Origin: an uncultured Oscillospiraceae bacterium
GTDB lineage: Bacteria > Bacillota > Clostridia > Oscillospirales > Acutalibacteraceae
Assembly (NCBI GenBank): GCA_900543215.1
Contig: UQQR01000015.1
Coordinates: 1-39,839, forward strand
Direction of reading: 5' to 3'
Length of the DNA: 39,839 bases
Shown here: piece by piece, positions 7,174-15,411 of the stretch
How positions within the stretch are numbered: the first letter of the stretch is position 1
How the letters are laid out: each line of letters begins with the position of its first letter
Position numbers and translations under genes: made by a program
The notes under the pieces: model-generated
Database searches by the model: none
The model's input: the letters and a program-made list of their open reading frames with translations, nothing else
Told to the model about the DNA's origin: nothing

Positions 7174-9078
7174 TTATTCCAAACTGTTCAACCAGTCGCG
7201 GGAGGACGCATCGGAAGGCATACGCCAATCTCCTCTCGGAGACAGTGTGACCGAGCCTACCTTGGGTCCGTCTGGCAGACAAGAGCGTTTGAATTGCTGT
7301 GAAAAAAATCTTCTTATAAACACTTTAAGCCAATGCAATACGGTTTCGGGTGTGTAATCGCCGTCAAAGGTTTCAAGCGCAAGACGGTAAATTTTTTGCG
7401 GTGCTTCTCCGAAACGGAGCATATGATAAAGGAAGAAATCGTGAAGTTCATAGGGTCCCACGAGATCCTCGGTTTTTTGTGATATTTTGCCGTCGTCTCC
7501 GGCAGGCAAAAGCTCGGGTGAAACAGGCGTATCGAGAATATCGTATAATACAGCCTTAAGTTCATCGCCCGATTGCTCTGCCTCGTGGCGCACAAGGTAT
7601 CTTACAAGTGTTTTCGGCACAGAGGAATTCACGGCATACATAGACATATGATCGCCGTTATAAGTTGCCCATCCGAGGGCAAGCTCGGACAGATCTCCGG
7701 TTCCTATTACCATTCCGCCGGTTTTGTTGGCAACATCCATCAGCACCTGTGTCCGTTCTCTTGCCTGAGAGTTTTCATAGGTGACATCATAAGATTCGGG
7801 GTCTTGCGAAATATCTTTGAAATGCTGATTTACGGCGGAGGTTATATTGATTTCACTGAACGAAACGCCGAAAAGACGGCAAAGCTTTTCGGAATTTGAG
7901 TGGGTTCTTTCGGTTGTTCCGAAGCACGGCATCGTTACGGCGTGTATGTCGCTTAACGGTTTGTTTAAAAGCCTCATAGCTCTTACCGTAACCAACAGCG
8001 CTAAAGTGCTGTCAAGTCCGCCCGAAATTCCTATTACGGCAGTTTTTGAGCCGGTGTGACCGAGCCGCTTTTTAAGCCCGTAGGACTGTATACGGAGTAT
8101 AGCTTCGGCTCTTTTTGCAAGGTCATTTTTGTCTGACGGAACAAACGGAGTTTTTTCATACTTCCGTGTAAGCTCCGTTTTTATGATTTTTTGAGAAAAC
8201 AGGACGGTTCTGTACCCGTCAAGCGGTTCAAAGCTGGTGTTTCTGTGGCGTTCGCCGCAAAGCTTTTTTATGTCTATCTCGCTTACGGTAAGTTCTTTTT
8301 CCTCAAACGGTGCACTTTCGGCAAGCAGTGTGCCGTTTTCGTATACAAGCGAATGACCGGAATAAACAAGATCCTGCGTGGATTCGCCCGTGCCCGAGGA
8401 AACATAAAGGTATCCGCACAAAAGCCTTGCCGATGTTGCGGAAACGAGGGTTTTGCGATATTCGGATTTTCCGATTACTTCATTTGAAGCGGAGGGATTT
8501 ATTATAATCTCCGCGCCTGCTCTGCAAAGTCCCTCCGACGGTTGAGATGCCGCCCAAACATCCTCGCATATTTCAATGCCGAATGTATATTCGCAAAGCT
8601 CCTTGTGGCAAAAGATAATATCGGTTCCGAACGGTACCGTAAGACCGTCTAAGGTAATGCTGTCATCAGGCGCAAGGAGACCCGATGTGAACTGACGCTG
8701 TTCATAAAATTCGGAATAATTCGGCATATGTGTTTTTGGTACTATGCCGAGTATTTTACCGTCCGACAAAACAGCGGCGCAGTTATAAAGCTTTGAGCGT
8801 AATAAAAGCGGAAGTCCCAAAATGACAACAGGGTACTTTCCCTCCGTAAACTTTGCAAGCTCTGTCAGTGCCGATTTAGCTCCGGTAAGCAGTGTATCCG
8901 AAAAAAACAGATCTCCGCAGGTATAACCGGTTACGCAAAGCTCCGGCAGGGCAAGAATATTTATGTTCTGCCGATCTGCCTTATCGATAATCCGTTTGAT
9001 TTCAGAAATGTTTGCGCTTATATCCGCCACAGTACATTCAGGTATTCCGGCGGCAACCTTAATAAAACCGTCTTTCAT
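7174..9078 (-). CDS. nadE: NAD(+) synthetase, glutamine-hydrolysing
   Basis: Makes NAD from deamido-NAD, ATP and glutamine. The 634-residue chain is the two-domain form. The N-terminal nitrilase-type glutaminase has the triad Glu46 (LPELCVTGY), Lys115 (PKTHMPNY) and Cys171 (GIEICEDVW). The C-terminal synthetase carries the PP-loop SGGLDS at 352-357 and later GTGDLSELALGWATYNGD and SVPKTL. Ammonia passes between the domains in this family, so no separate ammonia supply is needed. The ribosome site is modest (AAGGACTGAG) but well placed, and no other in-frame start fits better. The gene stands alone, divergent from the PEP carboxykinase gene. Confidence 0.97.
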   Translation of the reverse strand: MKDGFIKVAAGIPECTVADISANISEIKRIIDKADRQNINILALPELCVTGYTCGDLFFSDTLLTGAKSALTELAKFTEGKYPVVILGLPLLLRSKLYNCAAVLSDGKILGIVPKTHMPNYSEFYEQRQFTSGLLAPDDSITLDGLTVPFGTDIIFCHKELCEYTFGIEICEDVWAASQPSEGLCRAGAEIIINPSASNEVIGKSEYRKTLVSATSARLLCGYLYVSSGTGESTQDLVYSGHSLVYENGTLLAESAPFEEKELTVSEIDIKKLCGERHRNTSFEPLDGYRTVLFSQKIIKTELTRKYEKTPFVPSDKNDLAKRAEAILRIQSYGLKKRLGHTGSKTAVIGISGGLDSTLALLVTVRAMRLLNKPLSDIHAVTMPCFGTTERTHSNSEKLCRLFGVSFSEINITSAVNQHFKDISQDPESYDVTYENSQARERTQVLMDVANKTGGMVIGTGDLSELALGWATYNGDHMSMYAVNSSVPKTLVRYLVRHEAEQSGDELKAVLYDILDTPVSPELLPAGDDGKISQKTEDLVGPYELHDFFLYHMLRFGEAPQKIYRLALETFDGDYTPETVLHWLKVFIRRFFSQQFKRSCLPDGPKVGSVTLSPRGDWRMPSDASSRDWLNSLE

Positions 9079-9121
9079 ATATCTCAGTCCTTGCTTTACT
9101 AATATACAAATCTATGCGATT

Positions 9122-9127
9122 ATTATA
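9122..9127 (-). promoter_or_regulatory. -10 element of nadE
   Basis: TATAAT on the minus strand, 44 bp before the start codon. The -35 position holds only the poor TTTTAT, so this call rests on the -10. Confidence 0.4.
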
Positions 9128-9188
9128 ATCTATTTTGAAGCAAAATAAAAGAAAAAATTAAAATATTGTTAATTTTTTTACAATGTTA

Positions 9189-9217
9189 TTGAATTTGGCG
9201 GCATAATAGCTTATAAT
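9189..9217 (+). promoter_or_regulatory. Promoter of the PEP carboxykinase gene
   Basis: TTGAAT (9189-9194), 17 bp, TATAAT (9212-9217). Upstream DNA is very AT-rich and includes ATTGT..ACAAT arms near 9173-9186; an operator is possible but not shown. Confidence 0.8.
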
Positions 9218-9258
9218 GTACAAGGCAAAAATTTAAATCTTACAAAGGGGATACCAAA

Positions 9259-11043
9259 ATGACCAACAACAAAACGGTTTTAAAATGGCTTGACGAAGTC
9301 AAAGAGCTTGTCAATCCTGATAAGGTCGTCTGGATTGACGGCAGCGAGGAGCAGCTCGAAGCCATCCGCAAGGAAGCGGTTGAATCCGGCGAAATGATTA
9401 AGCTCAACGAGGAGAAGCTTCCGGGATGTTATCTTCACAGAACACGCCCGAACGATGTTGCCCGTGTTGAGGACAGAACCTTTATCTGCTCTAAGACAAA
9501 GGAAAATGCAGGTCCTACAAACAACTGGTGCGATCCTGAAGAGATGTACAAGCGTCTTTACAACATTGCAAGGGGCTCTTACAAGGGCAGAACAATGTAT
9601 ATAATCCCGTTCTCGATGGGACCGATAGGCTCACCGCTTGCCAAAGTGGGCATTGAGGTTACAGATTCCAAGTATGTTGTACTCAATATGGCCATTATGA
9701 CCCGCGTAGGTCAGAAGGTTCTTGATGTTTTGGGCGACTCAAACGATTGGGTAAGAGGTTTCCACGCTTCTTGCGATATCGACCCCGAGAACCGTTACAT
9801 CTGCCAGTTCCCCGAGGATAACACCATTATCTCGGTCAACTCTGCTTACGGCGGAAATGTTCTTCTCGGCAAAAAGTGCTTTGCTTTGCGTATCGCTTCC
9901 TATCAAGGCTGGAAAGAGGGCTGGATGGCAGAGCATATGCTTATCTTAGGTCTCCAGAATCCTAAGGGCGAAATCAAATATGTTGCCGCTGCGTTCCCGT
10001 CTGCTTGCGGTAAAACAAACCTTGCAATGCTTATTCCGCCGAAATATCTGCGTGATAAGGGCTACAAGATCTGGACTGTCGGCGACGATATTTCCTGGAT
10101 GAAGATAGGCGAGGACGGCCGTCTTTATGCTATAAACCCCGAGAACGGTTTCTTCGGCGTAGCGCCCGGAACCAACGCTCATTCAAACTTCAATGCACTT
10201 GAAAGCACAAAGAAGAATACTATTTTCACCAATGTTGCGCTTAACCTTGACGACAACACCGTTTGGTGGGAGGGTCTCAACAAGGATCTTCCGACAAACT
10301 GCATTGACTGGAAGGGCAACAAGTGGGATGCTTCTAAGTTCAATAAGGCTGACAAGAGCACATATGCCGCTCATCCGAACTCAAGATTTACAGCTCCGGC
10401 AAAGAACTGCCCCTGCATTTCAGACGAGTTCGATAAGGGTAACGGCGTTCCGATTTCCGCTATTATATTCGGCGGCCGCCGTGCTAAGTGCGCTCCGCTT
10501 GTATACCAGTCAAAGGATTGGGTAAACGGTGTGTTCGTTGGCTCTACAATGGCTTCCGAGACAACTGCCGCAGCCGCAGGCGCTGTCGGTGTTGTACGCC
10601 GTGATCCTATGGCTATGCTTCCGTTCTGCGGATACAATATGGGAGACTACTTCCAGCATTGGCTTGATATGGGCGTAAAGCTCGGTGACAAGGCTCCTAA
10701 GATATTCAATGTAAACTGGTTCCGTACCGACGACGAGGGCAACTTCGTATGGCCGGGCTTCGGTGACAATATGCGTGTTCTCAACTGGATTATTGACCGT
10801 TGCGAGGGCAAGGCAGACGCTACCGAAACCGCTATCGGCTATGTACCGAAGCCGGAGGATATCGACCTTACAGACCTTGATATGGATATGGATACCTTAA
10901 AGAGCATTCTTAAGGTTGACAAGGGTGTTTGGGAAAAGGAAGCTGCCGAGATTGAGGAGCATTACAAGAAGTTCGGCGACAAACTGCCGCACGAGCTTAA
11001 AGAACAGCTTGAAAATCTTAAGTCAAATCTTGCGAAAATGTAA
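9259..11043 (+). CDS. pckG: Phosphoenolpyruvate carboxykinase (GTP)
   Basis: Interconverts oxaloacetate plus GTP with PEP plus CO2. The 594-residue length and the motifs are those of the GTP-dependent family, not the ATP family more usual in Firmicutes. Visible: HRTRPNDVARVEDRTFIC near the N-terminus, FSMGPIGSP (118-126) for substrate, and the kinase P-loop FPSACGKTN (246-254) with the reactive cysteine of the family at 250. VGDDISWM follows with metal ligands, then FGVAPGTN and NWFRTD. AAAGGGG precedes the ATG. In anaerobic gut bacteria this enzyme often runs toward oxaloacetate to fix CO2 in fermentation; direction here is inference. Single-gene unit with a consensus promoter and a strong terminator, which suggests high expression. 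Confidence 0.97.
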   Translation: MTNNKTVLKWLDEVKELVNPDKVVWIDGSEEQLEAIRKEAVESGEMIKLNEEKLPGCYLHRTRPNDVARVEDRTFICSKTKENAGPTNNWCDPEEMYKRLYNIARGSYKGRTMYIIPFSMGPIGSPLAKVGIEVTDSKYVVLNMAIMTRVGQKVLDVLGDSNDWVRGFHASCDIDPENRYICQFPEDNTIISVNSAYGGNVLLGKKCFALRIASYQGWKEGWMAEHMLILGLQNPKGEIKYVAAAFPSACGKTNLAMLIPPKYLRDKGYKIWTVGDDISWMKIGEDGRLYAINPENGFFGVAPGTNAHSNFNALESTKKNTIFTNVALNLDDNTVWWEGLNKDLPTNCIDWKGNKWDASKFNKADKSTYAAHPNSRFTAPAKNCPCISDEFDKGNGVPISAIIFGGRRAKCAPLVYQSKDWVNGVFVGSTMASETTAAAAGAVGVVRRDPMAMLPFCGYNMGDYFQHWLDMGVKLGDKAPKIFNVNWFRTDDEGNFVWPGFGDNMRVLNWIIDRCEGKADATETAIGYVPKPEDIDLTDLDMDMDTLKSILKVDKGVWEKEAAEIEEHYKKFGDKLPHELKEQLENLKSNLAKM

Positions 11044-11050
11044 AGGCAAT

Positions 11051-11090
11051 AAAAACCCCCTAACGGTGAAAACCGTTAGGGGATTTTTTA
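11051..11090. terminator. Bidirectional terminator between pckG and the dCMP deaminase gene
   Basis: CCCCTAACGGT / ACCGTTAGGGG stem with six T on the plus side (11084-11089) and five A (11051-11055), which are U on the minus strand. The leftward gene's stop codon (11088-11090) lies in the U-run. Confidence 0.92.
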
Positions 11091-11567
11091 TAGCTCTAAG
11101 TTGATTTTTTTACCTGTCGGGGTGTAAAGCCTGTATTTAACTCCTGCCGTATCAAACATTCGCTTTGAGGCTAAAACACTGTCCGATTCCGAATACTTGT
11201 CAGACATATAAACAACCTCCGCAATGCCGGACTGTATTATTGCCTTCGCACATTCGTTACAGGGGAAAAGAGTGGAATAAACCGTACAGCCTTTTACACT
11301 GCCGCTGTTGCAGTTTAAGATTGCGTTAAGCTCCGCATGGCAGACAAAGAGGTATTTTGAGGAGAGGGGAGAGCCGTCCCTGTCCCACGGAAATTCATCA
11401 TCCGAGCAATGCTTGGGCATACCGTTGTAACCCATTGAAAGAATACGCTTTTCGGAGTTTACGATACAGGCTCCCACCTGTGTCGACGGGTCCTTGCTCC
11501 GCATAGCGGAAAGCATTGCTATGCTCATAAAATATTCGTCCCAGCTTAAATAATCAGTTCGTTTCAA
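11088..11567 (-). CDS. Deoxycytidylate (dCMP) deaminase, ComEB-like
   Basis: Converts dCMP to dUMP, feeding thymidylate synthesis. The 159-residue protein has the zinc-dependent deaminase motifs CHAE (His77, proton shuttle Glu79) and PCNEC (Cys103, Cys106). The segment RSKDPSTQVGACIV is typical of the dCMP deaminase/ComEB group. It overlaps the end of the MFS gene by 14 bases and so is the last gene of a three-gene unit with the phosphatase and transporter. The unit ends at a bidirectional terminator. A related activity on other cytosine nucleotides cannot be excluded, but dCMP is the best call. Confidence 0.92.
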   Translation of the reverse strand: MKRTDYLSWDEYFMSIAMLSAMRSKDPSTQVGACIVNSEKRILSMGYNGMPKHCSDDEFPWDRDGSPLSSKYLFVCHAELNAILNCNSGSVKGCTVYSTLFPCNECAKAIIQSGIAEVVYMSDKYSESDSVLASKRMFDTAGVKYRLYTPTGKKINLEL

Positions 11568-12753
11568 TTACAACACCTCTTTTTTCTTCCTTTAAAAATA
11601 TAAACGCCGCTATAAGCATTATAACGGGGAATACCGAAGATACCGCAAAGCCTGCGTTAAGCCCCGCTCTGTCCGCAATAATACCGAGCATCCAAGGTCC
11701 TACGCAACAGCCTATGTCTCCGCACATTGCAAAGACGCTGAACATTACTGCGTCGCCGTGCGGAAATTTCCTCGCACCGGCTGAATATGTACCAGGCCAA
11801 AAAAGGCTGACCGCAAAGCCGCATAGGGCACAAGCCGCCAAAGCAAAGGCAGGTATTTTTGCAAATGCCGCTGCAAAATAGCAGAGCGTACAAAGTAAGC
11901 TCATCGAAATTACGGTTTTGCGAAAAGATATTTTTTCGGAAAACCTTGCATATATCAATCTTCCGAGTCCCATAAAAATTGCGAAGGAGCAGGGACCGGC
12001 AAGGTCGCCTATTACCTTTGAAACGCCGAGAGCCTGTTGCGCAAACATAGATGCCCACTCAGCCATTGCGATTTCGGCGGCTCCGGCGCAGAACATCATA
12101 AGCATAAACACCCTGAAGGTGCTTGAAGCTATAAGCTTTTTAAAGCTGTCGCTCTTGCTGTCCTCGGGCGGCTCTACAAGCGGTACTTTCAAAAACGAAA
12201 ACGCATTTAAAAACGGAATTACAGCCCAAATGAGCGGTATATACTGCCAACCCTTATATCCGAACGAGTGAAGCAAAAGCGTGGTGCCGACGGCGGTGAC
12301 AGCCTGACCCCAGCAATAGAATGAATGGAGGAGCGACATACTGCCGCTTTTGTTATCGGATGGCAGCATTTCAATCAAAGGACTTAAAATAACCTCCATA
12401 AGTCCGCTTGCAAAGGCATATACTACTATGGAGATAACTATACCCGTATACGGGTCGCGCATGACATTAGGCATAAACGAAAGCATCACAAGTCCTATTG
12501 CGGCGACAGCCTGACACATCACGGATGCTTTTCTGTATCCGAGTAAGGCGACTATTTTAGGTGTGAGAATGTCGGTTATAAGCTGTGTTACAAAATTAAA
12601 CATAATAAGTCTGCCGAGCTTTTCGTAGCCTATGCCGTAGATATCCTGCAAGGCAATAAAAAGTATCGGGAGAAAATTGTTAACTATCGCCTGAACAAAA
12701 TACCCCACATAGCAGGATATTTTGGTAGAGGTATAGCCTTTACTGTTACTCAT
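11554..12753 (-). CDS. Major facilitator superfamily transporter
   Basis: A 399-residue inner-membrane carrier with about 12 hydrophobic segments and a charged central loop (about residues 195-210, VEPPEDSKSDSFKKL). The region ending LLGYRKASVMCQAVAA in the first half resembles the loop 2-3 motif of MFS proteins; SLFWPGTYSAG and GDIGCCVGPWMLG mark the second half. Overall it resembles the FucP-like/sugar group, but the substrate cannot be read from sequence. Its start overlaps the phosphatase stop by eight bases, showing translational coupling. Its neighbours (phosphatase, dCMP deaminase) hint at salvage but give no firm substrate. Confidence 0.88.
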   Translation of the reverse strand: MSNSKGYTSTKISCYVGYFVQAIVNNFLPILFIALQDIYGIGYEKLGRLIMFNFVTQLITDILTPKIVALLGYRKASVMCQAVAAIGLVMLSFMPNVMRDPYTGIVISIVVYAFASGLMEVILSPLIEMLPSDNKSGSMSLLHSFYCWGQAVTAVGTTLLLHSFGYKGWQYIPLIWAVIPFLNAFSFLKVPLVEPPEDSKSDSFKKLIASSTFRVFMLMMFCAGAAEIAMAEWASMFAQQALGVSKVIGDLAGPCSFAIFMGLGRLIYARFSEKISFRKTVISMSLLCTLCYFAAAFAKIPAFALAACALCGFAVSLFWPGTYSAGARKFPHGDAVMFSVFAMCGDIGCCVGPWMLGIIADRAGLNAGFAVSSVFPVIMLIAAFIFLKEEKRGVVIETN

Positions 12754-13408
12754 GGTTTAACTCCGTTATTATATCTATAATTTGTTTAGGTTCGGATACG
12801 GTGTATTGCGCTCCGTTTTCTAACAGCTCTTCCTTAGTTCTGAAGCCCCAAAGCACGCCTATCGGCAGCAGTCCGCCGTTTACCGCAGCAGCCATATCCA
12901 TACCTGAGTCGCCCACAAGGGCGCAGAGGTCGGGCGTCAGGCCTATTTCCTTTACGACTTCAAGCGTAAGCGACGGGTCGGGCTTTGCAGGGAAGCCCTC
13001 TCGCTTTCCAGCAACCGCATCAAATGAATTGCCGAAAAGCTTAGTTACTACCTTCTCCGCCATTTCCTGCGCTTTGTTTGAGATTATCGCCGTTTTAAGT
13101 CCTGCTTTTTTAAGGGAACATAGCAATTCCGTAATGCCGTCGTAAGCTCGTGTCTTATCGTGGTAATGCTCTCTGTAATGCTCCATAAATATATCAAGAC
13201 ATTTTTTCTGTATTTCGGGGGATTTATTATCGGACGGTAAAGCCCGTTCTATCAATTTAGGGATACCGTCGCCGACAAAATATTTGTATTCATTAAGATT
13301 GTGCGTAGGAAATCCCAAAACGGACAAAGCGTAATCGGTACTGTCCGCCAGATCCGCAAGCGAATCGGCAAGCGTTCCGTCCAAATCAAACAATACTGCC
13401 TTTATCAT
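12746..13408 (-). CDS. HAD-family phosphatase, phosphoglycolate phosphatase-like
   Basis: A 220-residue HAD hydrolase of the Gph/PpaX type. The nucleophile motif FDLDGTLADS (Asp8, Asp10) opens the protein, followed by a helical cap at about 15-85, motif II IISNK, the lysine motif KPDP, and motif III/IV VGDSGMDMAAAVNGG. Such enzymes act on phosphoglycolate, pyrophosphate, or sugar and nucleotide monophosphates; the substrate is open. The ATG at 13408 is chosen because GGTGA lies six bases before it; an upstream in-frame TTG at 13420 has no ribosome site. It begins the unit phosphatase-MFS-dCMP deaminase. No good promoter is seen just upstream, so read-through from rpmB is possible. Confidence 0.88.
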   Translation of the reverse strand: MIKAVLFDLDGTLADSLADLADSTDYALSVLGFPTHNLNEYKYFVGDGIPKLIERALPSDNKSPEIQKKCLDIFMEHYREHYHDKTRAYDGITELLCSLKKAGLKTAIISNKAQEMAEKVVTKLFGNSFDAVAGKREGFPAKPDPSLTLEVVKEIGLTPDLCALVGDSGMDMAAAVNGGLLPIGVLWGFRTKEELLENGAQYTVSEPKQIIDIITELNHE

Positions 13409-13435
13409 AAAAATCACCAATTAATTGTGTTAATA

Positions 13436-13472
13436 AACAAAAAACCCCTTAGCTTTCGCTAAGGGTTATTTT
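13436..13472 (-). terminator. Terminator of rpmB
   Basis: On the minus strand AACCCTTAGC pairs with GCTAAGGGGTT (one bulge) and is followed by TTTTTTG. It begins seven bases after the rpmB stop. A-runs on the other side could make it work on the plus strand too. Confidence 0.88.
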
Positions 13473-13478
13473 TGCAGT

Positions 13479-13667
13479 TCAGATTGCTCTGGTAACCTTT
13501 CCCGAGCGTAAGCAGCGGGTGCAAACATTGATACGACGCGGAGAACCGTTAACGATTGCCTTTACCTTTTTTACATTGGGCTTCCAGGTTCTGTTAGAGC
13601 GTCTGTGAGAATGAGAAACCTTAATACCGAAAGCAATTTCCTTGTTGCAGATATCACATTTAGCCAT
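13479..13667 (-). CDS. rpmB: Ribosomal protein bL28
   Basis: Large-subunit protein L28, 62 residues. It begins MAKCDICNKEIAFG and has the typical SHSHRRSNRTWKPN core and VCTRCLRSGKV tail. The Cys4-x2-Cys7 and VCTRC pairs make this the zinc-binding form. The start at 13667 sits behind a strong AAGGAGGTG; a longer frame from 13718 would add 17 residues lacking in the family. It is a single gene with its own -10 and terminator. A 5-bp hairpin (CCGGT/ACCGG, 13691-13706) lies in its leader just upstream of the ribosome site and might play a role in control. Confidence 0.98.
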   Translation of the reverse strand: MAKCDICNKEIAFGIKVSHSHRRSNRTWKPNVKKVKAIVNGSPRRINVCTRCLRSGKVTRAI

Positions 13668-13720
13668 GGTCTGCACCTCCTTTTCTTTTGCCGGTAAACA
13701 AACCGGAACACATAGCAAAT

Positions 13721-13726
13721 ATTATA
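13721..13726 (-). promoter_or_regulatory. -10 element of rpmB
   Basis: TATAAT on the minus strand, 54 bp before rpmB. The nearest -35-like TTGATT is 20 bp away, so the promoter call is partial. Confidence 0.45.
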
Positions 13727-13778
13727 ATAGCAGATTATGCGCCAAAAATCAAGCTTTTTTTTAAATAATCACTGTTTT

Positions 13779-14762
13779 TCAGTGCTCACTGCGGTTTGGT
13801 CGGCGCATAAGGTCGTTTGTAACCTCTCTTACATCCTTGCCCTCATACAAAACGGCATAACACTCCTCAATAATAGGCATTTCAATATTATACTTTCTTG
13901 CAAGAGAGTACGCCATATCGGCGGCGTAGTAGCCTTCAACCGTTCCGACCTCTTCAAGTGCCTGCTTTATCGGAGTTCCCGTTCCGACCTTGTGACCGAA
14001 ACGGTTATTGCGGCTGTGCTTTGAGGTACAGGTAACAACCAGATCACCGATTCCTGTAAGCCCCGCAAAGGTATATTCCTTAGCACCCATACAAACACCG
14101 AGGCGTGACATTTCCGCAAGTCCTCTTGTAATAAGAGCGGCTTTGGTGTTGTCGCCAAGCCCTAATCCGTCGCAGAAGCCTGCGGCAATGGCTATGACAT
14201 TTTTAAGCGCTCCGCCGAGCTCAACGCCGATCAAATCGTCGGATGTGTAGACCCTTAAATTATCGCTCGACATTATGTTCTGCACTATCTGTGCGGAGAC
14301 AGGGGAGTCGGAAGCCGCCACTATCGAAGTGGGTATGTTTCTTGCAACCTCTTCGGCGTGGGACGGACCCGAAAGCACAGCTACCTTAACTCCGGGTATT
14401 TCCTCTTTTATAACCTGTGACAGTCTAAGCAGGGTGCCTTTTTCAAGTCCCTTTGAAACATTGACCGCAATGCCGAAGTTTTTTTGAAGCGCAAGCTGTG
14501 CCGCAACGCTCCTGATAACGGTGGAGGGGGTTGCGAGTATTGTTATTGCCGAGCCGTTTACCGCCGACATATCAGAGGTTATGTTTATTCCGTCGGGGAG
14601 TTTTATGCCGCTTAAAAGGCGCTCGTTGCACCTTTTTTCGCTGAGCATTTTAACCTCTTCCTCAAACGGGGACCAGAGCGTAACATTGTTTCCGCCCGAA
14701 AATGCGGAAATGGCAAGCGCCATACCCCAGCCGCCTGAACCTAAAATGGTAATATCAGCCAT
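13779..14762 (-). CDS. gpsA: Glycerol-3-phosphate dehydrogenase, NAD(P)-dependent
   Basis: Reduces dihydroxyacetone phosphate to sn-glycerol-3-phosphate for membrane lipids. The 327-residue protein has the Rossmann start ITILGSGGWGMALA (a Gly replaces the usual Ala/Ser in GxGxWG), VSKGLEKGT (102-110), LSGPSHAEEVA (130-140) and ELGGALKNVIAIAAG with the catalytic lysine at 187. GLGDNTKAALITRGLAEM follows, as expected. It overlaps plsY by eight bases, so the product is made beside the enzyme that uses it. It is the last gene of der-plsY-gpsA. A weak CACTG..CAGTG hairpin after the stop may end the transcript. Sure of the assignment. Confidence 0.97.
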   Translation of the reverse strand: MADITILGSGGWGMALAISAFSGGNNVTLWSPFEEEVKMLSEKRCNERLLSGIKLPDGINITSDMSAVNGSAITILATPSTVIRSVAAQLALQKNFGIAVNVSKGLEKGTLLRLSQVIKEEIPGVKVAVLSGPSHAEEVARNIPTSIVAASDSPVSAQIVQNIMSSDNLRVYTSDDLIGVELGGALKNVIAIAAGFCDGLGLGDNTKAALITRGLAEMSRLGVCMGAKEYTFAGLTGIGDLVVTCTSKHSRNNRFGHKVGTGTPIKQALEEVGTVEGYYAADMAYSLARKYNIEMPIIEECYAVLYEGKDVREVTNDLMRRPNRSEH

Positions 14763-15411
14763 CGTTATGCCTCCGTATCCTTATTTTCTTTTCTTCGCCC
14801 TTTACAAGGCGTTTTATGTTGTCTTTGTGCTTCGCAAATATTATAACACCCATTGAAATGCTTAATACAGCGGAGATAATTCTGAAATCGTTATAGCCGT
14901 AAAACACTATTGAAAGCGTAATTACCGTAACCGTAGCGATAAGCGAGCTTAACGATACTATTCTTATAATAAGAACGCACAGCGCAAAGACCGTAAGACC
15001 GATTATTATTGCCTTGGGACAGCACACGGCGTAAATTCCCACGCTTACGGCAACACCCTTTCCGCCCTTGAACTGGAAGAACAAGGGAAAAACATGGCCT
15101 AACATACAAACAACACCGCAGAGATACGCTCCGTAAATCGGGTGAGCATCTCCCGCGCCTGCACTGTTCATAGCGTAATAAAACGCCGTTTTTCCTATAT
15201 AACAGGCTGCAAAGCCCTTAAGAGCATCACATATAAATGTAAGGACGCCCGGCAGGAGACCTGCGGTACGCATTACATTGGTAGTACCCGCGTTTCCGCT
15301 GCCTAATTTTCTTACATCCTTTTTTAAAAAGGCGTTTGCGAATATAACGGCAAAATTAATGCTTCCGAGCAGATATGCCGCAATAACCGCGCCAACACAT
15401 AAAAGCCACAT
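14755..15411 (-). CDS. plsY: Acyl-phosphate:glycerol-3-phosphate acyltransferase
   Basis: Membrane enzyme that puts the first acyl chain on glycerol-3-phosphate using acyl-phosphate. At 218 residues with about five hydrophobic segments it has the canonical loops: LLGSINFA (14-21), RKLGSGNAGTTNVMRTAG (34-51), DALKG (62-66) and GHVFPLFFQFKGGKGVAVS (105-123). It is wedged between der (one-base overlap, TAATG) and gpsA (8-base overlap), so all three are coupled. This is the standard copy; a divergent paralogue lies at 35580-36212. Confidence 0.97.
   Translation of the reverse strand: MWLLCVGAVIAAYLLGSINFAVIFANAFLKKDVRKLGSGNAGTTNVMRTAGLLPGVLTFICDALKGFAACYIGKTAFYYAMNSAGAGDAHPIYGAYLCGVVCMLGHVFPLFFQFKGGKGVAVSVGIYAVCCPKAIIIGLTVFALCVLIIRIVSLSSLIATVTVITLSIVFYGYNDFRIISAVLSISMGVIIFAKHKDNIKRLVKGEEKKIRIRRHNDG

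Noticed and set aside
9173..9186. ATTGT..ACAAT arms as an operator for pckG
   Set aside because: Five-base arms in very AT-rich DNA are expected by chance.
13762..13780. CACTG-AAAAA-CAGTG hairpin after gpsA as a terminator
   Set aside because: Five-pair stem and a short T-poor tail; too weak to list as a feature.
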